NCBI GenBank assembly: GCA_017390825.1
Contig: JAFPAK010000301.1
Span: 1-6,137 of the forward strand
Length of the DNA stretch: 6,137 nucleotides
Direction: 5' to 3'
Source of the DNA: Clostridia bacterium
Lineage (GTDB): Bacteria > Bacillota_A > Clostridia > Oscillospirales > Acutalibacteraceae
Shown piece after piece: positions 1-5,719 of this stretch. Numbering within the stretch: the first letter of the stretch is position 1; each line of letters starts with the position of its first letter. A program made the translations under genes and the position numbers. Under the pieces are notes generated by a model that worked only from the letters and a program-made list of their open reading frames with translations, did not search any database and had not been told where the DNA came from.

Positions 1-210
1 AATAACAAGCGCACAGTAGTGCTTAATCTTGAATCCACCAACAAAGAAGTATCACGCCGCCTTGTTGACTTTTTGAGCGGTGTTGCATACGCTAACAGAG
101 GCAATCTTAAAAGAGTAGCAAACAGCACATTTATTATCACTCCTTTCAATGTTGATATTATGGGCGATCTTTTGTTGGATGAGCTTGAAAATAGCGGACT
201 TTACATCTGA
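1..210 (+). CDS. sepF: Cell division protein SepF, C-terminal part (5' end outside window)
   Basis: The reading frame is open from the first base, so the gene is truncated by the window edge and only its last 69 codons are present. The visible part is the SepF core domain. It opens with a beta strand (RTVVLNL, residues 4-10), followed by the hallmark RRLVDFLSG (19-27), a glycine turn (RGN, 33-35) and TPFNVDI (47-53). SepF is known to bind the C-terminal tail of FtsZ and to tether and bundle the Z-ring at the membrane through an N-terminal amphipathic helix, which is not visible here. The RRxxDFLSG segment belongs to the fold that forms dimers. A GTG at 19 could be read as a start, but it falls inside the conserved first strand and is an internal valine. 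The gene heads the sepF-ylmH-divIVA cluster, and its TGA stop overlaps the next start codon. The family assignment is confident. Confidence 0.93.
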   Translation, partial: NNKRTVVLNLESTNKEVSRRLVDFLSGVAYANRGNLKRVANSTFIITPFNVDIMGDLLLDELENSGLYI

Positions 211-950
211 TGGAATGCGGCGATGATCTCATTATTGCCAGAGCTGAAGATACAATAAAGCGATGCTGTACCAAAAACATTCCTGCGTTTTTTGGATTTC
301 TGAATGAGCATGAATGTTCAATAGTTCAGCTATATGCCAAAAATAAGCATTGCAGATTTCTGCTTTTTGGCGGATATGAAGGAGCAGAAAGAGTAATATT
401 TGCTGCGTTGCCGGATTGGGCAGAGGATACGCAATTTCCAATCACGGCGCTCACTTTTGAATATAAAAAAGAATATTCATTAAATCATCGTGATTTTCTC
501 GGTTCTTTAATGGCACTTGGGATAACACGGGAAAAGATTGGGGATATCGTTGTTGGCGAGGGGAGAACGGTTGTCTTTATTCATGATGACATAGCCGGAT
601 TTGTTGTATCTCAAATAACAAAAATAGGCAGAGTTGGTGTGAGGATAACTACCGGTGCACCTTATGATATCCAAGTAGATAATAAGTACGAAATTATTAC
701 AAAAACGATCGCATCTGCACGGTTGGACTGTATCGTAGCAGCAATCACAAACAACAGTAGAACTGCGGCAACGGAACTTATTATATCCGGCAATGTGTTT
801 ACAAGCGGCGTAGAGAATAGAAGTGTCAGTTACACGGTCAAGGAGGGAGAAACCCTATCTGTCCGTAAACACGGCAAATATATAATTGATTCTGTGGCAA
901 ATCTGACTAAAAAAGGAAGATTGCGTCTTGAATGCCGCAGAAAAATATAA
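210..950 (+). CDS. ylmH: YlmH family S4-domain RNA-binding protein
   Basis: This 246-residue protein is close to the B. subtilis YlmH length (about 257). The N-terminal YlmH domain shows PAFFGFLNEHE (25-35), GGYEGAER (54-61), NHRDFLGSLMALGI (92-105) and REKIGDI (107-113), all typical of the family. A C-terminal S4 RNA-binding domain follows (about 171-225), with the RLD opening, NNSR (181-184), ELIISGNV and the closing KEGETLSVRKHGKY. In Bacillus, YlmH is known as a division-cluster gene and has been linked to ribosome-associated quality control through binding of stalled 50S complexes; whether that holds here is inference. The ATG at 210 shares its A with the sepF stop (TGATG) and has no clear Shine-Dalgarno sequence, which points to termination-reinitiation coupling. 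The ylmG (YggT-family) gene that often sits between sepF and ylmH is absent. Identification is strong and the exact biochemical role less so. Confidence 0.9.
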   Translation: MECGDDLIIARAEDTIKRCCTKNIPAFFGFLNEHECSIVQLYAKNKHCRFLLFGGYEGAERVIFAALPDWAEDTQFPITALTFEYKKEYSLNHRDFLGSLMALGITREKIGDIVVGEGRTVVFIHDDIAGFVVSQITKIGRVGVRITTGAPYDIQVDNKYEIITKTIASARLDCIVAAITNNSRTAATELIISGNVFTSGVENRSVSYTVKEGETLSVRKHGKYIIDSVANLTKKGRLRLECRRKI

Positions 951-956
951 GAGAGG
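951..956 (+). promoter_or_regulatory. Ribosome binding site that decides the divIVA start
   Basis: The purine run GAGAGG sits directly against the ATG at 957, leaving no spacer, but lies 9 nt before the in-frame ATG at 966. The downstream ATG is therefore the workable start, and it gives the usual DivIVA N-terminus MLTAEKIR. Confidence 0.75.
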
Positions 957-965
957 ATGTATTTC

Positions 966-1598
966 ATGCTTACAGCAGAAAAAATCAGAGGAATTGAATT
1001 TCAAAAGAGCGGAATCGGCGGTTACAAGAGTTCGGATGTTGAGGCATTTGTTGAGGATGTAGCAACAGACTTTGAAACGATGCAGAAGCGTGAGAAGGAG
1101 CTGCTTGATAAGATCGAGGCACTTACTGATATGATTCAGGAGTATAAAAACAGCGAGGATTCAGTAAAATCAGCAATTCTTTCAGCTCAGAAAACCGGCG
1201 ATGCTATTCTTCGGGAGGCTGAAGAAAAAGCTGCTGTTATAAGTGCTAAATCAAAAGCAGAATCAGATGCATTGCTTGCAAAAGCTAAAGAAGTAACTCA
1301 ACAGATGCTTGATGAGGCTAATGTCAATGCCAGAGAAATAATGGACAATGCAACAGTTAAATCAAAGTCTTTGCTTGAGCAGGCACAGTTGAGAGCTGCT
1401 AATATCAAGGTTGAGGCAGATAAGAGTATTGCTGCTGAAATCGCATACTATAATAAGCTTAAGGGTATGATCGCTGAGTTCAAGGCATCTGTTATCAATG
1501 GATATAAATCACATCTTGAAGCCCTCTCGGCAATACATGATGGATCTGATTTAGTCGAAAAGACAATTGAAGAAAATGCTTTCAGTGAGGAAGCTTAA
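966..1598 (+). CDS. divIVA: DivIVA-family polar/septal scaffold protein
   Basis: This 210-residue protein has a DivIVA N-terminal domain: MLTAEKIRGIEFQKS, then GGYKSSDVEAFVEDVATDFE (19-38, here the GGY and DVEAF elements of the family). A long charged helical region with coiled-coil character follows (about 38-175), rich in Ala/Glu/Lys with hendecad-like spacing (REAEEKAAVISAKSKAES and similar). A short acidic tail ends the protein. DivIVA proteins form parallel coiled-coil oligomers, bind negatively curved membrane at poles and septa and recruit partners for division or wall synthesis. The ATG at 966 is preferred over 957 because of RBS spacing. At the membrane-binding tip, B. subtilis Phe17-Arg18 aligns by eye with Ile-Gly in GIGGY, so the basic residue is lost. 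Placement after sepF-ylmH matches the conserved division cluster and supports the call over a generic coiled-coil protein. Synteny and the N-terminal motif together make it confident. Confidence 0.92.
   Translation: MLTAEKIRGIEFQKSGIGGYKSSDVEAFVEDVATDFETMQKREKELLDKIEALTDMIQEYKNSEDSVKSAILSAQKTGDAILREAEEKAAVISAKSKAESDALLAKAKEVTQQMLDEANVNAREIMDNATVKSKSLLEQAQLRAANIKVEADKSIAAEIAYYNKLKGMIAEFKASVINGYKSHLEALSAIHDGSDLVEKTIEENAFSEEA
1585..1593 (+). promoter_or_regulatory. Ribosome binding site that supports a TTG start for lspA
   Basis: GTGAGGAAG lies inside the last codons of divIVA and ends 6 nt before the TTG at 1600. The alternative in-frame starts upstream (TTG 1567, ATG 1576) have only a weak GAAG close to them. 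This favours the TTG at 1600, but start choice remains uncertain. Confidence 0.5.
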
Positions 1599-1599
1599 A

Positions 1600-2094
1600 T
1601 TGAAAAAACATAAGATAATTGCCGCTGCAGCTGCTGTGATTTTAGTTGTGATCGATCAACTTACTAAATACCTCGCTGCTACCCTTTTAAAAGGCGGCGG
1701 AGCAGTTACTGCAATTCCTTATTTGCTCGATTTGCAGTATAGTGAAAATACCGGAATGGCACTCGGTATGCTTAAAAACCAGCGTTGGGTGTTTATGACA
1801 CTCACCGTTGTGTTTTTGTGTGTATTAATGTATGTTTTTTTCAGTAAAAAAACAACTTCACCGCTGGTTGTATATTGTATAACATTGATAGTGTCCGGCG
1901 GTATAGGTAATATGATTGATCGTATTTTTCTTGGCTATGTAATTGATTTTTTGGATGCATTCTTTATGGATTATATCTTCAATTTTGCTGATTGCTGCGT
2001 TGTAGTCGGATGTATTGCACTCGCTGCAGTTATACTGTTCAAAAAGGATGCTGTTCAGAATCTTACTGACGGTAAGCAAAATGAAAACAGTTGA
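1600..2094 (+). CDS. lspA: Lipoprotein signal peptidase (signal peptidase II)
   Basis: LspA is an integral-membrane aspartyl protease that cleaves the signal peptide of prolipoproteins after Lgt has lipidated the lipobox cysteine. The sequence shows four hydrophobic segments (about 6-18, 62-81, 88-105 and 132-147) and the family motifs DQLTK (19-23), ENTGMALG (49-56), GGIGNMIDR (100-108) and FNFADCC (127-133). The two catalytic aspartates are D107 and D131. With the TTG start chosen here the protein has 164 residues, typical of the family. The ATG at 1576 would add eight residues and overlap divIVA by 23 nt. The TTG start begins 1 nt after the divIVA stop and puts the first membrane helix at the expected distance from the N-terminus. 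The gene is followed with a 14-nt overlap by an RluD-family gene, the same lspA-ylyB pairing seen in Bacillus. Family assignment is very secure and the start is moderately so. Confidence 0.93.
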   Translation: MKKHKIIAAAAAVILVVIDQLTKYLAATLLKGGGAVTAIPYLLDLQYSENTGMALGMLKNQRWVFMTLTVVFLCVLMYVFFSKKTTSPLVVYCITLIVSGGIGNMIDRIFLGYVIDFLDAFFMDYIFNFADCCVVVGCIALAAVILFKKDAVQNLTDGKQNENS

Positions 2095-2989
2095 GTTGAT
2101 ATCAGATGCAGGCGGTCAACGCATAGACAAGTTTATTGCCGAAAGCCATATCGGTGTTTCACGAAATGCAGCTGCGCAGTTGATTGATAACGGTAAAGTC
2201 GTGCTTAACGGAAGAACCGCTGTAAAAAGCAGTAAGGTCAATGTCGGAGATTGTGTTTGTATTTCTATTCCTGATCCTGTTGATGATACTGCCAAGCCTG
2301 AAAATATTCCACTTGATGTTGTTTATGAGGATGAACAGCTTCTTGTTGTAAATAAACCCAAAGGTATGGTAGTACATCCGGCACCCGGCAATTATTCGGG
2401 GACTTTAGTTAATGCGTTGCTCTATCATTGTAAGGGATCGCTTTCGGGAATAAACGGTGTCATTCGTCCGGGTATCGTTCATCGCATAGATAAAGACACC
2501 AGCGGCCTTTTGATCGTCGCAAAAGACGATAGTACTCACCGTTTTCTTGCTCATCAGATAAAGGAGCATAGCTTCAAGCGCGAGTATGAGGCTGTTGTTT
2601 GCGGAGGTTTTCGTGAGGAAAGTGGTACAGTCGATGCGCCGATCGGCCGTCATCCTGTAAAGCGTAAGCAGATGACAGTAACTGATAAGAACTCAAAAAA
2701 TGCTATAACACATTATACGATCGTTGAACGTTTTGAAAAATATACTCATCTTCGTCTTAAACTCGAAACAGGTAGAACTCATCAGATAAGGGTACATATG
2801 GCATATATTTCTCGCCCTGTATTTAATGATCCCGTATATAATCCAAAACACACCTATTCGGAATTTAGCGGGCAATGTCTTCATGCTAAAACTATCGGTT
2901 TCATACATCCAAACGGAGAGTATATGGAATTTGAAAGCGAACTTCCTGAGTATTTTAAGGAATTACTCAATAAGTTGAGGAAACAATGA
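2081..2989 (+). CDS. RluA/RluD-family 23S rRNA pseudouridine synthase (YlyB-like)
   Basis: This 302-residue protein is standard length for the RluD group. An N-terminal S4 domain (about 12-60: QRIDKFIAES, VSRNAAAQLIDNGKVVLNG, VNVGDCV) should position the enzyme on RNA. The catalytic domain follows with VVNKPKGMVVHP (89-100), HRIDKDTSGLLIVAK (134-148), where D137 is the catalytic aspartate, and LETGRTHQIRVHM (228-240). RluD-type enzymes isomerise uridines of large-subunit rRNA, classically in helix 69. The exact target cannot be read from sequence because RluA, RluC and RluD share these motifs; the S4 domain favours the RluC/RluD type. The ATG at 2081 lies inside the end of lspA (14-nt overlap) behind only a weak GGTAAG, suggesting translational coupling. 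Its stop overlaps the next ATG as ATGA. The pairing with lspA corresponds to lspA-ylyB of Bacillus. Confidence 0.93.
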   Translation: MKTVELISDAGGQRIDKFIAESHIGVSRNAAAQLIDNGKVVLNGRTAVKSSKVNVGDCVCISIPDPVDDTAKPENIPLDVVYEDEQLLVVNKPKGMVVHPAPGNYSGTLVNALLYHCKGSLSGINGVIRPGIVHRIDKDTSGLLIVAKDDSTHRFLAHQIKEHSFKREYEAVVCGGFREESGTVDAPIGRHPVKRKQMTVTDKNSKNAITHYTIVERFEKYTHLRLKLETGRTHQIRVHMAYISRPVFNDPVYNPKHTYSEFSGQCLHAKTIGFIHPNGEYMEFESELPEYFKELLNKLRKQ

Positions 2990-3798
2990 AAAGATTTGAT
3001 AATTATTTGATTGCCACCGATCTTGACGGTACGCTATATAAAAATCAAAATGAAATACCAAAGCAGAATATTGAGGCTATCCGCCGCTATATTTCACTCG
3101 GAGGTAAGTTTACTGTTGCAACAGGCAGAGCAGTGATTAGTGCTCGTCGCATTATTGAAGGAATAGATATTAATTGTCCTGTTATCACCTGTAACGGTCA
3201 CATTCTTTTTGATTACGACAAGGACGAGATAGTTGATTCTATCGACCTGCCCGAGGATATAAAGGACTACGCAAAAAAGATATACGATAAATTTCCTGAT
3301 GCGGGCATAGAGGCATTCAACGGCAAGGATATTATGATAATCCGTGCCAACGATGTTGTAAGGCGCCATTTATCGTATGAAAAGGTCGATATAGTTGATG
3401 TACCGTTTGATATTGCTGCTGAAAAGCCGTGGCAGAAGCTCCTCATAACCGATGAAGAAGATGGAATCAAAGCAATTCGTGAGTATGCTAAAACCATTAA
3501 GCCTGATTCTATCAATATTCTTGATACAAACCGACTGTTTATGGAGGCAGGAGCTATCGGCGTTGATAAGGGCAGTGCCCTTCTTTCTCTTGCAGATCAT
3601 GTAGGTGCAGACCGTGATAAGACTTTTGCAATCGGTAATTATTATAACGATTGTGAGATGATAAATGCAGCTTATTTAGGCGCTTGTGTTGCGGACACAC
3701 CGGATGATATAAAAGAAATGTGTGGATATGTAACAAAATTAACTTGTTCTGAAGGCGGATTTGCGGAATTTGTTGATTTTGTGATGAATATGTGTTAA
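2986..3798 (+). CDS. Cof-type HAD-IIB family phosphatase with an altered motif IV
   Basis: This 270-residue protein is the usual size of Cof/YidA-like HAD hydrolases, cytosolic enzymes that dephosphorylate sugar phosphates and related small molecules. Motif I is DLDGTLY (12-18), with nucleophile D12 and acid/base D14. Motif II is TVATGR (43-48, T46). A IIB cap domain occupies roughly 85-185. Motif III lysine is K195 in VDKGSAL, and motif IV is IGNYYNDCEM (216-225). In motif IV the family pattern is GDxxND; here the first aspartate is asparagine (N218, codon AAT) while D222 is kept, which may weaken magnesium binding. The substrate is unknown. The start ATG overlaps the rluD stop as ATGA and has a good TTGAGG five nt upstream, so the gene is coupled to the operon. 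It takes the place of pyrR in the corresponding Bacillus order. Its last 26 bases overlap the promoter of the transketolase genes. Confidence 0.9.
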   Translation: MKRFDNYLIATDLDGTLYKNQNEIPKQNIEAIRRYISLGGKFTVATGRAVISARRIIEGIDINCPVITCNGHILFDYDKDEIVDSIDLPEDIKDYAKKIYDKFPDAGIEAFNGKDIMIIRANDVVRRHLSYEKVDIVDVPFDIAAEKPWQKLLITDEEDGIKAIREYAKTIKPDSINILDTNRLFMEAGAIGVDKGSALLSLADHVGADRDKTFAIGNYYNDCEMINAAYLGACVADTPDDIKEMCGYVTKLTCSEGGFAEFVDFVMNMC

Positions 3799-3801
3799 AA
3801 T
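3773..3801 (+). promoter_or_regulatory. Probable sigma-A promoter for the transketolase operon
   Basis: TTGATT at 3773-3778 is a four-of-six match to the -35 consensus. After exactly 17 nt, TAAAAT at 3796-3801 is a five-of-six match to the -10 consensus. TG at 3793-3794 gives an extended -10 (TGTTAAAAT). The predicted start lies near 3808, about 45 nt before the transketolase ATG. The site is in the last codons of the HAD gene. It is a prediction from pattern only. Confidence 0.6.
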
Positions 3802-3821
3802 AATTAAAGATAAATTATTTT
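3797..3821. repeat. Perfect 9-bp AT-only inverted repeat over the transketolase promoter
   Basis: AAAATAATT at 3797-3805 is the exact reverse complement of AATTATTTT at 3813-3821, with a 7-nt centre (AAAGATA). It covers most of the -10 hexamer, the HAD stop codon and the probable transcription start. It has no G-C pairs in the arms, so as RNA it would be a weak terminator. It could be an operator for a repressor, or chance in AT-rich DNA. Confidence 0.45.
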
Positions 3822-3853
3822 GCTTGCAATAAAACCAAAGATTGGAGAAAAGT

Positions 3854-4696
3854 ATGGACAGCATTCTTAAAAAACAATTAGAAATTTTTGCGTGCAAGGT
3901 GCGTATGGGTGTTATCGAAGGCACTTATAACGCAAAAGCAGGTCATCCGGGTGGCTCGCTTTCTATCGCAGAGGTAATGACTTATCTTTACAATTGCGAA
4001 ATGAATGTAGACCCGAAGGAGCCTAAAAAGGCTGACCGTGATCGTTTTGTTCTATCAAAAGGTCATGCAGCGCCGGCTCTTTATGCAGCACTTGCGCTTA
4101 AAGGCTTTTTCCCGACAGAGGAGATAAAAAACCTTCGTAAGATCGGTAAGCTTTTGCAGGGTCATCCCGATATGAAACATATTCCGGGTGTTGATATGAG
4201 TACAGGTTCACTCGGTCAGGGTATTTCTGCTGCTTGCGGTATGGCACTTTCAGCAAAAATGTCAAATAAGGATTACCGTGTTTATACCGTGCTTGGAGAC
4301 GGTGAGATCGAAGAAGGTCAGGTATGGGAGGCAGCAATGTTTGCAGGCTTCCGTAAGCTTGATAACCTGGTTGCATTTGTTGATTACAATAATCTTCAAA
4401 TTGATGGTACACTTGATGAAGTAGTTTCTCCGATGCCGATCGATGAGAAGTTTAAGGCGTTTGGTTGGAATGTTATCTGTATTGATGGTAACGATCTTGA
4501 TGCAATCGAAGCTGCATATAAGGCAGCTCGGGAGTGCAAAGGTAAGCCTACTTGTATAGTTGGCAAGACCGTAAAGGGTAAGGGCGTATCCTTCATGGAG
4601 AATCAATGCGGTTGGCACGGTAAGGCTCCTAATGCTGAACAGTATGCAGTTGCAATTGAAGAATTAAATAAGGCTCTTGCAGAGCTTGAAGCATAA
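3854..4696 (+). CDS. Transketolase, N-terminal (thiamine-diphosphate pyrophosphate-binding) subunit
   Basis: This 280-residue protein equals the first half of a full-length transketolase. It carries the thiamine-diphosphate-binding set: AGHPGGSLS (29-37, H31), SKGHAAPALYAAL (68-80, H71), QGHPD (102-106), TGSLGQGISAACGMA (117-131) and the GDG...NN motif, with GDGEIEEGQVWEA at 148-160 and NNLQIDG at 179-185. Transketolase moves two-carbon ketol units between sugar phosphates in the non-oxidative pentose phosphate pathway. With the next gene it should form an alpha2beta2 enzyme whose active site lies between the subunits. The ATG at 3854 is chosen over the in-frame TTG at 3842 because GGAG (3844-3847) sits six nt before it, while the TTG lies inside that RBS. 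The partner follows after 28 nt, and a separate promoter sits upstream. Such split transketolases are common in Clostridia and archaea. This is an intact subunit, not a truncated gene. Confidence 0.96.
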   Translation: MDSILKKQLEIFACKVRMGVIEGTYNAKAGHPGGSLSIAEVMTYLYNCEMNVDPKEPKKADRDRFVLSKGHAAPALYAALALKGFFPTEEIKNLRKIGKLLQGHPDMKHIPGVDMSTGSLGQGISAACGMALSAKMSNKDYRVYTVLGDGEIEEGQVWEAAMFAGFRKLDNLVAFVDYNNLQIDGTLDEVVSPMPIDEKFKAFGWNVICIDGNDLDAIEAAYKAARECKGKPTCIVGKTVKGKGVSFMENQCGWHGKAPNAEQYAVAIEELNKALAELEA

Positions 4697-4724
4697 TTAA
4701 TCTAAAAGAAAGGCAAGTAAAGTT

Positions 4725-5672
4725 ATGTCAGAAGTAATTAGTAAAGCTACAAGATTGGGTTATGCCGAAGGTCTTTGCGAGCTTGGCAAAACACACGAAG
4801 ATATGGTCGTGCTTGATGCAGACCTTGCAGGTGCTACTATGACCTGTCAATTCAAAAAGGAATTTCCCGAAAGATTTGTTGATTGCGGAATCGCAGAGCA
4901 GAATATGATGAGCATTGCAGCAGGCCTTGCTGCAACCGGAAAGCTTACATTTGCCTCAAGCTTTGCTATGTTTGCAGCAGGCAGAGCGTTTGAGCAGGTA
5001 AGAAATTCTATCGGCTACCCTCATCTTCCCGTAAAGATCGGTGCTACTCATGCGGGCATCTCAGTTGGCGAAGACGGTGCAACACATCAGTGTAATGAAG
5101 ATATTGCTCTTATGCGTACCATTCCGGGTATGACTATTATAAATCCTGCTGATGCAGTTGAAGCAAAAGCTGCTGTTATTGCTGCTGCTGAGATAGACGG
5201 TCCTGTTTATATGCGTTTTGGCAGATTTGCAGTTCCGGTATTCAATGATGAAGCTGATTATAAATTTGAAGTAGGTAAGGCTGTTGTTCTCAAGGAAGGT
5301 ACAGATGTATCTATTATCGCTACCGGTCTTTTGGTAAACGAAGCAAGAATTGCAGGCGAAATGCTTGAGAAAGAGGGCATCTCCGCTGAAATTATCAATG
5401 TTCACACTATTAAGCCGCTTGATACTAATACCATTCTTGCGTCAATCGGCAAAACAGGTTGTGCAGTAGTTGCTGAGGAGCATTCAATCATTGGCGGTCT
5501 TTCAAGTGCTGTCTGTGAAGCGCTTTGTGACACAAAGCCTGCTCCTGTTGTAAGAGTTGGCATTAATGATGAATTTGGTATGTCAGGTTCAGCTGCAGAG
5601 TTGCTCAAGCACTACGGTCTTTCAGCAGAAAATTTGGTTGCAAAAGCAAAAGAGGCAATCAATAGAAAATAA
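4725..5672 (+). CDS. Transketolase, C-terminal (pyrimidine-binding) subunit
   Basis: This 315-residue protein completes the transketolase encoded just upstream. The pyrimidine-binding domain contains DADLAGA (31-37), the catalytic glutamate E58 in DCGIAEQNMMSIAAGLA (53-69), FASSFAMFAAGRAFEQVR (76-93), THAGISVGEDGATHQCNEDIALMR (108-131) and INPADAVEA (139-147). A transketolase C-terminal domain follows (about 185-310: DVSIIATGLLVNEA, INVHTIKPLD and EEHSIIGGLSSAV). E58 activates thiamine diphosphate held by the partner subunit. DXP synthase has related motifs, but the two-gene split, the length and the THAGISVGEDGATHQ pattern favour transketolase. AAAGG (4708-4713) lies 11 nt before the ATG. 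A 28-nt gap to the first subunit and a strong terminator right after the stop define a two-gene operon. Leucine codons are mostly CTT, consistent with a well-expressed housekeeping gene. Confidence 0.95.
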   Translation: MSEVISKATRLGYAEGLCELGKTHEDMVVLDADLAGATMTCQFKKEFPERFVDCGIAEQNMMSIAAGLAATGKLTFASSFAMFAAGRAFEQVRNSIGYPHLPVKIGATHAGISVGEDGATHQCNEDIALMRTIPGMTIINPADAVEAKAAVIAAAEIDGPVYMRFGRFAVPVFNDEADYKFEVGKAVVLKEGTDVSIIATGLLVNEARIAGEMLEKEGISAEIINVHTIKPLDTNTILASIGKTGCAVVAEEHSIIGGLSSAVCEALCDTKPAPVVRVGINDEFGMSGSAAELLKHYGLSAENLVAKAKEAINRK

Positions 5673-5682
5673 ATATACAGTT

Positions 5683-5719
5683 AAGGCTGAGTGAAATCAC
5701 TCAGCCTTTTGTTTTGTTT
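5683..5719 (+). terminator. Intrinsic terminator of the transketolase operon
   Basis: AAGGCTGAGTG (5683-5693) pairs perfectly with CACTCAGCCTT (5698-5708) around an AAAT loop, giving an 11-bp stem. It is followed by a T-rich tail (TTTTGTTTTGTTT, 5707-5719). It begins 10 nt after the stop codon at 5672. On the opposite strand the same stem is followed only by a mixed AT stretch, so it probably works best for the + strand, with partial function for the convergent gene. Confidence 0.9.

Noticed and set aside
886..914. Possible internal promoter for divIVA with TTGATT at 886-891
   Set aside because: At the correct 17-nt spacing the -10 region is a plain A run with no TATAAT-like hexamer.
957..965. 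divIVA start at the ATG at 957
   Set aside because: The GAGAGG purine run abuts this ATG with no spacer, while the ATG at 966 has a 9-nt spacer and gives the typical MLTAEKIR N-terminus.
2405..2653. Open frame of about 82 codons on the minus strand inside the rluD gene
   Set aside because: It lies wholly inside a strongly conserved gene, has no recognisable domain or ribosome binding site, and similar antisense frames occur across the window.
3797..3821. The AT-only inverted repeat as an intrinsic terminator for the HAD gene
   Set aside because: The arms contain no G-C pairs and the 3' T-run is short and part of the arm, so the RNA hairpin would be too weak. An operator or chance repeat is more likely.
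4262..4618. Open frame of 118 codons on the minus strand inside the first transketolase gene
   Set aside because: The + strand frame has clear transketolase motifs throughout; the antisense translation is low-complexity, shows no family features and has no start signals.
5061..5405. Open frame of 114 codons on the minus strand inside the second transketolase gene
   Set aside because: It is a shadow of a well-supported gene, with no motif, no RBS and no neighbour that would give it a role.
3854..5672. Frameshifted or broken single transketolase gene
   Set aside because: The second half has its own RBS, an ATG and a normal N-terminus after a 28-nt gap, and both halves match the known split-subunit lengths.
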